A DNA stretch of 64,000 nt, taken from the NCBI GenBank assembly GCA_003945285.1, contig AP019005.1, positions 1,688,001 through 1,752,000 of the forward strand, written 5' to 3'. Position numbers and translations under genes: made by a program. Position 1 is the first letter of the stretch. Each line of letters opens with the position of its first letter. This DNA comes from Hydrogenimonas sp. GTDB taxonomy: Bacteria > Campylobacterota > Campylobacteria > Campylobacterales > Hydrogenimonadaceae. The notes under the pieces are model-generated. The model was not told where the DNA came from, did no database searches, and worked only from the letters and a program-made list of their open reading frames with translations. Shown one piece after another: positions 52,764 through 60,596 of the stretch.

Positions 52764-53999
52764 TTAAAAGGCATGGGCGCCGTGGGCGCCGATCGCGACG
52801 TTGAGACTGAAAATGATCTCGTCGATATCTCTTCTCTCACCGTCGATCACTTTCGACCTATCACGGTTGTACTGCAGCCTCAGGCGCGACATCGGGAAGG
52901 GTTTGTACTCCGCCATAACACTGTATCGGTCAAGGTCGTCGGGGAGGGAACCGCTGTTTTTGAAGAGTATTCCGTACCGAAAGCCGCAACTGTAGTTTTT
53001 GTCGATCTGGTAGATCAGTTCACTGTAAAGCCCCGCCTGATCCTCAGTAGCTGTGCCGTTGTCGTAGGTGCGGTAGAGCAGCTCGCTCTGCCATGTCAAA
53101 GCGCTGTAGGCATTCAGGTAGGTTCGTGTAGTGAAATCTGCTCCGTAGAGATCGGTTTCATTGCCTGTCGTGTTTTTCCCGTGGGCGATACTGACACCTC
53201 CGAGCAGCGTCGTATCCCCGACATCCGTACTTGATTTAAGATATCCGACATAGAGATTATTCTTTTCGATATCACCGAAACTACGGATATTACTCCCCTG
53301 GAGCGCTTCTATACCTGCCATGATGTAGGTATCGGTCGGTGCTACCCACTGCAGTTGGATACCAGGGTCGCTGATGCCGTCCGGGCCCAGCATAGCCTTA
53401 TAGACAAGCGGCTGTGTATCGAAATGCCAGCTGTGGTGATGCTTGGCATTGATACGCCCGAAATCGCTTTTGAATTTTCCGGCTTTTATACGAAGGCTGT
53501 AAGGCAGGCTTCTCGTTGTCACATAGGCCTCTCCTATCTCGAACTCGTTCGGGCGAAGATGAAAATAGGCGGACGCATCGAAATAGGGGTCGACGGCCGA
53601 ACGGAGAGAGAGCTCCGCATAATTGAGGTTGAAACCTCTGTTCTTGTTGAAAGGCAGATCCCCGTCGCCTGCCGGGATAAACCCGGGAATGGCGAAATTT
53701 TCGTATGAACTATTGTCGACATTGCGGCTTACGGCCGAACTGTTTAGAACAAGGGCGATATCTGGCAGAAAAGCGCCCTGGTTGAATGATGCCGAGTAGG
53801 TATCGGCCCGGGCCATTTTGGCTTTCAGTTCGTTTGACTGCCTCTTCTTATCCCGGTTTTCAAGCTCTTCAACACGCTGTTTCAGCGCTTCGATTAGCTG
53901 CAGCTGATTTTTCATCTGCAGCTTCAACTGCTCCATGTCACTGCCGCCGGCATAGAGTGCAGCGGCGGCAATCATGGAGATGATAAATGTTTTTTTCAT
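52764..53999 (-). CDS. outer-membrane porin-like protein with coiled-coil N-terminus
   Basis: A 411-residue outer-membrane protein: signal peptide (MKKTFIISMIAAAALYAGG), a coiled-coil (QLKLQMKNQLQLIEALKQRVEELENRDKKR, about 24-53), then a beta-barrel with alternating strands ending AIGAHGAHAF. A histidine cluster AKHHHSWHF may bind metal. It heads the znuA-znuB genes, so I infer that it helps zinc cross the outer membrane; similar barrel proteins accompany zinc ABC genes in other bacteria. It shows some likeness to phosphate-selective (OprO/P) porins in its general pattern only. Confidence 0.78.
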   Translation of the reverse strand: MKKTFIISMIAAAALYAGGSDMEQLKLQMKNQLQLIEALKQRVEELENRDKKRQSNELKAKMARADTYSASFNQGAFLPDIALVLNSSAVSRNVDNSSYENFAIPGFIPAGDGDLPFNKNRGFNLNYAELSLRSAVDPYFDASAYFHLRPNEFEIGEAYVTTRSLPYSLRIKAGKFKSDFGRINAKHHHSWHFDTQPLVYKAMLGPDGISDPGIQLQWVAPTDTYIMAGIEALQGSNIRSFGDIEKNNLYVGYLKSSTDVGDTTLLGGVSIAHGKNTTGNETDLYGADFTTRTYLNAYSALTWQSELLYRTYDNGTATEDQAGLYSELIYQIDKNYSCGFRYGILFKNSGSLPDDLDRYSVMAEYKPFPMSRLRLQYNRDRSKVIDGERRDIDEIIFSLNVAIGAHGAHAF

Positions 54000-54051
54000 A
54001 GATTGCTCCTGATTTTCTCATGTTATGGTCGGTTGTGATTGTCGGAAAAAA

Positions 54052-54324
54052 TCAGGAGAGAGGAGGAGCGCGTGCGAAAACACTTTCGGGCCTTGAAGAG
54101 AGCCTCAATGTGACAAAGCGGGTTACGACCGGATCGGAGTGCGCATCGATCTCCTGCAGAGACAGGGTGGCGGGGGTATCAGCCACTGAGAGGTTCGACT
54201 GTAAAACGCAGACAGGGCAGTCGTTATGGGTTTTGAGGTCATTGTGGTGGTGCAGCGCGGAAAACAGCGTCACCGCCAGCAGCACTGTACTGAGAAGTTT
54301 TCTGAAAAGCCCGCTATCTATCAT
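54052..54324 (-). CDS. small secreted His/Cys protein at head of zinc operon
   Basis: A 90-residue protein starting with a hydrophobic signal (FRKLLSTVLLAVTLFSAL). A short metal-binding-looking cluster follows at once: HHHNDLKTHNDCPVCVLQ, with histidines and a CxxC pair. The rest is low complexity. The layout is that of small DUF2946-type periplasmic proteins found beside metal genes. It precedes the porin-like gene by 52 bases on the same strand and is likely the first gene of the zinc operon. Confidence 0.65.
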   Translation of the reverse strand: MIDSGLFRKLLSTVLLAVTLFSALHHHNDLKTHNDCPVCVLQSNLSVADTPATLSLQEIDAHSDPVVTRFVTLRLSSRPESVFARAPPLS

Positions 54325-54385
54325 GGCTGGAATTATACCACGGAAGAGATCGGCAGGTTAACTATGTAACAACCTGGAAACCGGA

Positions 54386-54450
54386 CACTATAATTCAAAA
54401 CCTGAAATAGATGGAGAGTTGATCGGCGAGATCTGCCGGAATTTCGATTT
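54386..54450. repeat. partial palindromic element (type B, copy 3)
   Basis: The stretch CACTATAATTCAAAACCTG, followed by GATCGGCGAGATCTGCCGGAA and TTTCGATTT, parallels the left half of the element at 6815-7041 (GGTAATTCAAAACTC...GGTCGGTGAAATCTGC). No right end is found before the next gene. Confidence 0.55.
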
Positions 54451-54509
54451 CCATATGGCAAAGTGTGCCAGTAAAACCTCTCCTGTAAGAGGAGAACGAA
54501 CCATCTTTT

Positions 54510-55202
54510 TTAGACTCTCCTTACCTCTCTCGCCAATTTAACTTCTCTTGCAAAAGAGTGGAATATTCTGCGGCTGTGCCACTGGTAGGGCATGAACTCA
54601 GGGTGCCACTGAAGTCCCGTAATACGCGGCTCTTCGAGCGACTCTATCGCCTGGATTATACCGTTTAGGTCGTGCGCCGCTCTGCGAAGCCCCTCTCCCA
54701 CACGTTCAACAGCCTGATGGTGCAGGGCGTTGACCCGGATGGTCGACTGGTTCAGCAGCTCGTAGAGGGCCGTTTCAGGCTCCAGTGTAACCGTTTTCAG
54801 GGGGAAAGGGGTGTGCGGGTGGGGGACCTCCAGCGTAAAGTCGTATATATGGGGGTAGAGCGTTCCCCCGAAAAAGTGGTTGATGAGCTGCATACCGCGG
54901 CATATCCCCATAACGGGAAGCCCCTCCTCTACGGCTCTTTGGAGCAGCCTGAGCTCCATCGCGTCCCTTTTCGGGTCCGTTTTGGTAACACTGCGGTGGC
55001 GCGAACCGCCGTAGGTTTTGGGGTCTATATCGACACCGCCCAGAATGAGAAGCGCATCCATCCGAATACTCTTGCGCCACGAAGCGGGATGGACGAAGTG
55101 GGGTTTGACCCCGAAAAGCTGAAGCAGAAACCTTGAAAAGAGCCATGCACTCCTGCTCCCGTGCTCCGACCCCGTAACTACCACTACCGGTTTTTCAGCC
55201 AA
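54510..55202 (-). CDS. class I glutamine amidotransferase (peptidase C26 / PuuD-like)
   Basis: A 231-residue hydrolase of the gamma-glutamyl-gamma-aminobutyrate hydrolase family. The catalytic nucleophile is the cysteine in MGICRGMQLIN, with His/Glu in GLQWHPE. The start is uncertain: a TTG at 55202 after AGAGGGTGG puts KPVVVVTG at the N-terminus as usual for the family, while a GTG at 55223 would give seven more residues. It overlaps the amidoligase gene by 19 bases, and together they form the amidoligase-amidotransferase pair described by comparative genomics. It would split or transfer gamma-glutamyl amide bonds made by the partner. Confidence 0.85.
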   Translation of the reverse strand: MAEKPVVVVTGSEHGSRSAWLFSRFLLQLFGVKPHFVHPASWRKSIRMDALLILGGVDIDPKTYGGSRHRSVTKTDPKRDAMELRLLQRAVEEGLPVMGICRGMQLINHFFGGTLYPHIYDFTLEVPHPHTPFPLKTVTLEPETALYELLNQSTIRVNALHHQAVERVGEGLRRAAHDLNGIIQAIESLEEPRITGLQWHPEFMPYQWHSRRIFHSFAREVKLAREVRRV

Positions 55203-56194
55203 GAGTCCACCCTCTTCTTCCACTCATCTTTCATAAAGAAAGAGAACGGGGAGTCGAGAATATCGAGATACTCTCCGCAAAGAGCGCAGAGCGCCGCCTC
55301 ATCCGCCGCCAGGCTCTCCACCAGCACCCAGCTGTTCCATGCCTCCCATGTGTGCCACTGAGGCTCGTCGACCCGGGAGTTGGGAAGCCTGTAGTGGTAA
55401 GTGGGACGTGCCGAAATCTTCTCTCCCTCCATCTTTCGCATCACCCTGTCCATATCTATATGTGCGAAGAGCGGAAGCAGGTCCAGGGCACGGTTTCTCG
55501 TAGGGTTGTACTCCAGGTAGTCGTCTATGAGCTGCGGCATCGTTGGATCGTACCCATCATCGAGCAGCAGCCGCATGTAGGCTTCGTCGAAGGGGTCGAT
55601 GTAAGGGGTCAGTCTTCTCGTCATATCTGGCTTTATCATCTCCACAAGCTTCTCGTAGAGGATGAAGAATGCGCGAAGTATGTTCAATATGCCGTCTACC
55701 GATATTATGGCCGCCTCCGGGTTGATGTGGAAACCGAAGGCGTAGAGCGGGTCGGCACTGGTTCCCATCGCCCCATGCCTCCTGAACTCCTCCTTCACCT
55801 CCTCTATGACCTCCAGCCCATCGAGAGGCAGCGGCGGGGTGGAGAGTTCGTAGGGAACCACGGTCTCCGAGATCTCAGCGATAAAGCGCTCTATTCCCTC
55901 TATGACGTGCGGCTCGAGAGCTTGGTCCAGCCCGATAGTATGCAGCCATCTGGCAAGACCAGATTCGACAAGAAACTGGAAGTCGAGGATAAGGGTGAAG
56001 GTTCCGTAGGGGGTGTCGTGGATTTTGTAGTGGTAGGGGTTTACGACATCGAGGCGTCCGCCCACTCTCTTGAGCAGAACCGCGGCACTCTTTTTTAGAG
56101 TCATGCCGCTGTACTCCAGCTCGAATCCGACCGATCTGAGCTCCCCCGCCGCATTTTTAGGCTGCGGTGGAATCCGGAATTTTTCAGATTTCAT
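55184..56194 (-). CDS. putative amidoligase enzyme
   Basis: The 336-residue protein shows the amidoligase family pattern (glutamine-synthetase/GCS-like fold): SVGFELEYSGM near residue 24, an LILDFQFLVESG strand, VPYELSTPPLPLDGLE, AFGFHINPEA, and RNRALDLLPLF. Such enzymes join an amino group to a carboxyl with ATP; natural substrates are unknown. The start at 56194 is preferred; the longer frame adds 17 residues that reach into the upstream gene. It lies eight bases after the flavoprotein gene and overlaps the amidotransferase. Annotation is by pattern; only the pairing supports the role. Confidence 0.8.
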   Translation of the reverse strand: MKSEKFRIPPQPKNAAGELRSVGFELEYSGMTLKKSAAVLLKRVGGRLDVVNPYHYKIHDTPYGTFTLILDFQFLVESGLARWLHTIGLDQALEPHVIEGIERFIAEISETVVPYELSTPPLPLDGLEVIEEVKEEFRRHGAMGTSADPLYAFGFHINPEAAIISVDGILNILRAFFILYEKLVEMIKPDMTRRLTPYIDPFDEAYMRLLLDDGYDPTMPQLIDDYLEYNPTRNRALDLLPLFAHIDMDRVMRKMEGEKISARPTYHYRLPNSRVDEPQWHTWEAWNSWVLVESLAADEAALCALCGEYLDILDSPFSFFMKDEWKKRVDSWLKNR

Positions 56195-56202
56195 ACTACC
56201 GT

Positions 56203-57339
56203 TTATACACTTTTTGCTACAACTGTGGCTGAAGAGAAGGCCCACTGGAAGTTGTAGCCTCCAACCTCTCCGGTAACATCCACCACCTCTCCCGCGAAAT
56301 AGAGCCCTTCGACCAGCCGGCTCTGCATCGTCCGGGGGTCCATCTCGTCGGTGGAGACTCCCCCTTTGGTGACTTCCGCTTTGGTGTAGCCGAAAGTTCC
56401 GGCAGGTGCGAAGGAGTATGACTTCAAAAGAGAGAGGCGCTGCTTTTGCTCTTCACTCATCGCGCCGTAGGGAGTATCGGGAAGATTCATCACTTCGAAG
56501 AAGGCCTTTACAAAACGCCTCGGAAGCGGTATCTGCGACATTGCGCTCTTTTTCTGGTTTTTAAAAAGTCTCTTGAGCCTATGTGAGGGAAGGAAGTCTA
56601 CGGTTATGCTTCCCCTGTTCCAGTATAGCGAGGTGTTCAAAATTGCCGGTCCGCTTATGCCGCGGTGTGCGAAGAGCATATCTGCGGCAATTTCTCTTCT
56701 TCCGACACGCACAGAAACAGGCAGCGACAGACCGCTCAGCTCTTTCATCCAGAACTGTTCGGGCTGAAGCGTGAGGCCTACAAGTGCGGGACGGGGAGGA
56801 ACTACGGTATGACCGAACGATTCGGCTATCTCGAAACCCGCGGCGCTCGCACCCAACGACGGGTAGCTGAGCCCTCCCGTGGAGACGAGTACTTTTTCGG
56901 AGTGAAACTCCCCGGCGGAACTTTTTACGCAGAAGCCGCCGGGCTCTCTTTTCACTTCGTAGACTTCAGCTCCGTAACGGATGGGAACTCCGCTTGTGGA
57001 AGTGATGAAAAGATCGATCAGCTCACGGCTGCTCTCTTTGCAGAAGTAGTGCCCCTCTTTTCTCAAAACCGGCTCCAGCCCCCTTTTTAGAAGAAAGCGC
57101 AGCAGCTCCTCATTGTCGAAAAATCTGAAAACCTCTTCAATGAAACCGGGGTCGCCCAGGTAGCGGGAGGGCGACAGCGAGGTGTTGGTTATGTTGCAGC
57201 GTCCGCCGCCGGAGATCTTTATCTTTGCGGCAGGACCGGGGTTGTGTTCGAGTATGAGCAGATCTCTGTTTCGCAAGAGGGAGGCGGCCATCAGGCCGGC
57301 TGCACCCGCTCCTAGAATAATCAGCTCGTGCCTGTGCAC
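56203..57339 (-). CDS. NAD(P)/FAD-dependent oxidoreductase (HI0933/BaiN family)
   Basis: A 378-residue flavoprotein beginning LIILGAGAAGLMAASLL (FAD-binding GxGxxG), with NPGPAAKIKISGGGRCNITN, the family hallmark, and the C-terminal FAGEVVDVTGEVGGYNFQWAFSSA. HI0933 relatives have unknown or varied function; BaiN acts on bile acids in clostridia, but most bacterial members are unassigned. It lies three bases downstream of the helicase gene in a four-gene run. Confidence 0.92.
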   Translation of the reverse strand: MHRHELIILGAGAAGLMAASLLRNRDLLILEHNPGPAAKIKISGGGRCNITNTSLSPSRYLGDPGFIEEVFRFFDNEELLRFLLKRGLEPVLRKEGHYFCKESSRELIDLFITSTSGVPIRYGAEVYEVKREPGGFCVKSSAGEFHSEKVLVSTGGLSYPSLGASAAGFEIAESFGHTVVPPRPALVGLTLQPEQFWMKELSGLSLPVSVRVGRREIAADMLFAHRGISGPAILNTSLYWNRGSITVDFLPSHRLKRLFKNQKKSAMSQIPLPRRFVKAFFEVMNLPDTPYGAMSEEQKQRLSLLKSYSFAPAGTFGYTKAEVTKGGVSTDEMDPRTMQSRLVEGLYFAGEVVDVTGEVGGYNFQWAFSSATVVAKSV

Positions 57340-57342
57340 AAT

Positions 57343-58800
57343 CTATCGGCGGCCGGAGCTTCTGTTTCGGCTTCCGCCGCTTCTGCGCCTTCGGCCGCCG
57401 CTCTTCTTCGGCTTCTCTTTTACGCCGCTTACGGCCATCATGCGCTCCACCTCTTCCTGGCTGAGCCCGATACCGCTCCCCTTCGGCTTCAAGACTCCGC
57501 TTTCGAGTATGATCGATATTAGCTTGTAGGCGATCTTCTGCTGTGCCATCTCCTCCGAAAGAGCTTCATAGATTTTGACGGCGGTATCGTCAATACCGGC
57601 GGCCCTGACGAGATCGGAGAATCTCTCGACTATATCTTCGTTGCCCTCTCCCGCTTCATCGACGAAACCGTACTCCATCTTGGTACCGACCTTCTGGCGG
57701 ATTCGCTCGAGCTCCTTGAACTCCAGAGGGGTTACCAGGGTTATTGCGGTACCCTTCTTGCCGGCCCTTCCCGTACGGCCTATGCGGTGAACGTAGCTCT
57801 CCGGATCGAACGGAATGTGGTAGTTGAAGACGTGGCTTACATTCTCTATATTAAGGCCGCGCGCCGCTACGTCCGTAGCCACCAGGATATCTATATCTCT
57901 GCCGCGGAAACCCTTTATAACCTCCATGCGGTCACGCATCTCCATATCGCCGTGAAGGCCCCTGGCGTTTATCCCCTGTGCCTGCAGAAGTTCGGCGACA
58001 CGGTCGACCTCCCGCTTCATACGGCAAAACACTATCGCCTTTTCCGGCTCCTCTTTATCCAGAAGGCGTACTATGGCGTCATCCCTGTCCTTCTCCTCAA
58101 TCACATAGTAGAGCTGGCGAATATCTTTGTTTGTAGTCTCTTTTTTGGTAACGGAGACAAATTTGGGCTCGTAGAGAATGTGGCGTGCCAGGTCCTTTAT
58201 GGGCTCAGGCATCGTAGCCGAAAAGAGCAGCGTCTGGCGCTGCTGCGGAAGGTAGCTGAATATCTCTTTTATATCGTCCAGAAAGCCCATATCGAGCATC
58301 TCGTCGGCTTCGTCGAGAACGACGATGGAGGGGTTGAAATCCTCCAGCTTCCCGGAACTGAGCATATCGAGAAGACGCCCGGGAGTTGCGACGACGACCT
58401 GCGCCCCGCGGCTGATGAGGTCGAGCTGCCGCCTGTAGCTCTGCCCGCCGTAGACGCTGACGGTACGTATACCGGCAAAGCGGCCGAGGCTGAAGAGTTC
58501 GTCACTGACCTGCGTGGCAAGCTCGCGCGTCGGGGTTATCACCAAAAGGTCGACACCGTTTCTCCACTCTATGTTGTTCAGGGCCGGAAGGCCGAACGCC
58601 GCGGTCTTTCCGGTACCGGTATGGGCCTGCCCCACTACGTCGTGCCCCTCCAGAATAAGGGGAATCACCTTCTCCTGAATGGGGCTCGGAACCTGAAATC
58701 CCATACGCTGAATGGCGCGCATGATCGGCTGCTTGAATCCGAAATCGGAAAAACTCATTTTTGACTCTTGTTCGCTCTGTTGAATGGTCTCTTGTTCCAT
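57343..58800 (-). CDS. DEAD-box ATP-dependent RNA helicase
   Basis: A 485-residue RNA helicase. The N-terminal core has the Q-motif (FGFKQPIMRAIQRMGFQVPSPIQ), Walker A AHTGTGKTAAF, PTRELATQ, DEAD in VLDEADEMLD, and SAT; the second core has HRIGRTGRAGKKG. The C-terminal tail is basic and glycine/serine rich (KKSGGRRRRSGGSRNRSSG), a non-specific RNA-binding extension. It resembles DeaD/CsdA, which acts in ribosome assembly, especially in the cold. A leader of about 230 bases fits post-transcriptional control (see 58801-59043). Confidence 0.95.
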   Translation of the reverse strand: MEQETIQQSEQESKMSFSDFGFKQPIMRAIQRMGFQVPSPIQEKVIPLILEGHDVVGQAHTGTGKTAAFGLPALNNIEWRNGVDLLVITPTRELATQVSDELFSLGRFAGIRTVSVYGGQSYRRQLDLISRGAQVVVATPGRLLDMLSSGKLEDFNPSIVVLDEADEMLDMGFLDDIKEIFSYLPQQRQTLLFSATMPEPIKDLARHILYEPKFVSVTKKETTNKDIRQLYYVIEEKDRDDAIVRLLDKEEPEKAIVFCRMKREVDRVAELLQAQGINARGLHGDMEMRDRMEVIKGFRGRDIDILVATDVAARGLNIENVSHVFNYHIPFDPESYVHRIGRTGRAGKKGTAITLVTPLEFKELERIRQKVGTKMEYGFVDEAGEGNEDIVERFSDLVRAAGIDDTAVKIYEALSEEMAQQKIAYKLISIILESGVLKPKGSGIGLSQEEVERMMAVSGVKEKPKKSGGRRRRSGGSRNRSSGRR

Positions 58801-59043
58801 GTAAATATCGACTCTTTATGTTGAAGTATAGCTTCGAACGACGCTCTATCCGCCGCTTCACGCCGGGAAACCGGAGTGTAGATAGTTTTACAGGGTCGGT
58901 CGAAGACTCTTTACCGACGGCACGCATATAATGCTCCCAAGCGCTGCGCCTGTCGGTGCCCATCCGGTAAATATACGGAAGTATATTCTCTGTAGACGGG
59001 AGGAACCGGCCTCTTCGGCCGGGTGTCAGGATGCCGAATTATA
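58801..59043 (-). promoter_or_regulatory. long leader and promoter of the DEAD-box helicase gene
   Basis: A TATAAT -10 box on the minus strand (59038-59043) would start a transcript with a leader of about 230 bases. The leader contains a GC-rich hairpin CCGGCCTCTTCGGCCGG near 59008-59024 and further paired stretches. Long structured leaders are known for cold-shock RNA helicase genes such as csdA/deaD. Confidence 0.5.
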
Positions 59044-59192
59044 GCACAATGAAGGGGTGCTGGAGCATGAGACTTCAAACAAGATCGGATTTTTATGAAA
59101 AATTTAACCTTGATTTTACAATATCCGCCAAACGCTTGTGCCGTGGGTGCTTGCGGAGAAGATGAGGTGCAACCGTAGATTGTTACAAAACA
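59044..59192. other. 149-base gap after the DUF1501 gene
   Basis: Non-coding, between the stop of the DUF1501 gene and the DEAD-box promoter. A weak hairpin may act as terminator for the DUF1800/DUF1501 transcript; I see no clear stem with T-run. Confidence 0.3.
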
Positions 59193-60596
59193 TCATCCTT
59201 TAAACAAAGGAGTGCCGATCTTCTCACTGGGGTCAATAACGCCGTAGCCGCCTGTCAGCACTTCGGGGTTGGTAATGCCGTATAGGCGGTATATAGTGGC
59301 CGCTATACTGTAAGGCTGGAACTGGAAAGAGTCGGCTGTCGGCCTGTTGTAGAGCCTCGCCTCTTTGAGCCAAACATGAAGCTCCGTCTCTCCGACGATT
59401 CCGAGACTGTTGAAAAACCTTCTCCCCCCGAACCAGTAGACGTTCTGGTTGTTGCCGTGGTCCCAGCCGTATGAAGAGTTCAGGTTGATGTTTCTTCCGA
59501 AATCCCCGAAGAGGACTATATTGATATTGTCCATCTGAAGGCTGTTCGCATGATCCATAGCGGCATCTATCGCGGCAAAGAGTTCACTCGCTCTGGACTT
59601 GTGGTTTACGATAGCGTCAGAGTGGTCGTCCCATCCGCTGTGTCCGCCGCTTATCGTCACCACTTTCGTATCGGGGTTGTTGGTCAGTATCCGCATAGCC
59701 GTCTCGAACTTTCTTCCGTCTGTCGTATTGGGATACTCTACCGGAAGCTCCACCGTTCTCACCTCTTCTATGAAGTCGCTTATCTCTTTTTTGAAGTTGA
59801 ATACGTCGCTAAGGGCGTCGTAGTGGTTGTTCTTCTGCATCAGTGCGTTTAGTCTCGCATCGTAGTCGGCGGCGTTGAAAATTTCGTTTGAGGAGTAGTC
59901 TCCCAGATCTACCCTGCCGTACTCATCAATTTTGTAGTTGTAGGGGTTATCAAATGCCCTGTTGAACGATATGGGCTTCAGGTACCCGGGCAGAGCCTGC
60001 GGTGCGGCGTTATCCTGCAGAAGTTTGTAGAAGCCGGCGTCTATCGAGACGTTGGTGAGTTTGGCGTTTTCGGGTATGGCGCCGTTTCTGTAGAGAACAT
60101 GCATTAGTGTGGCAACGATTCCGGACTCGTAGCCTTTGTCGTTGCCGTGGGCGTAGCGCTTCTGGTTTATGCCGTGGGCTACGCTGGCGTTTTTGCTATA
60201 ACATGTTCTAAACAGATTCATATCTCTGTTTGTGAGCATCTTCTCGAGATACTCCCCTCCCGCCTCTCTCCAGAAACTGTTCTGTGTAGAGGAGTTGGCC
60301 GTATTGGAGTCTATATCGAACTCCCCCGTACCGTAAGGTATATACGAAAGATCCTCATCTCTTATCTGCTTTATATGCTGCGTATTCCCTACGACATCGC
60401 TCATTCCGCCGCTAAGAAACACTATGATCGTCTTCGCGTCGTTGCGGGCGAAGATGTCTGCATCGAAATTCACTTCATCCAGCGGGAGAGGAACCGTGCC
60501 GTCATCGGGAACCACATCCGCACTAAGTTTTGATGGGAGTATCGCAGCGGCCGCGGCGAGCCCCATTGCCCCTTTTATGAACTCTCTTCGTCTCAC
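59193..60596 (-). CDS. DUF1501 domain-containing Tat-exported protein
   Basis: A 467-residue protein with a twin-arginine signal (MRRREFIKGAMGLAAAAAIL). The DUF1501 region carries an alkaline-phosphatase-like pattern: IIVFLSGGMSDVVGN, VTISGGHSGWDDHSDAIVNHKS, and VLFGDFGRNINLNSSYGWDHGNNQNVYWFGG. Members resemble sulphatases but lack proven activity. Start overlaps the DUF1800 stop by four bases. DUF1501 and DUF1800 genes form pairs in many bacteria and are thought to act at the cell envelope. Confidence 0.9.
   Translation of the reverse strand: MRRREFIKGAMGLAAAAAILPSKLSADVVPDDGTVPLPLDEVNFDADIFARNDAKTIIVFLSGGMSDVVGNTQHIKQIRDEDLSYIPYGTGEFDIDSNTANSSTQNSFWREAGGEYLEKMLTNRDMNLFRTCYSKNASVAHGINQKRYAHGNDKGYESGIVATLMHVLYRNGAIPENAKLTNVSIDAGFYKLLQDNAAPQALPGYLKPISFNRAFDNPYNYKIDEYGRVDLGDYSSNEIFNAADYDARLNALMQKNNHYDALSDVFNFKKEISDFIEEVRTVELPVEYPNTTDGRKFETAMRILTNNPDTKVVTISGGHSGWDDHSDAIVNHKSRASELFAAIDAAMDHANSLQMDNINIVLFGDFGRNINLNSSYGWDHGNNQNVYWFGGRRFFNSLGIVGETELHVWLKEARLYNRPTADSFQFQPYSIAATIYRLYGITNPEVLTGGYGVIDPSEKIGTPLFKG

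Noticed and set aside
57787-58764. 325-codon frame opposite the DEAD-box helicase
   Set aside because: Antisense shadow of an unmistakable helicase with intact motifs.
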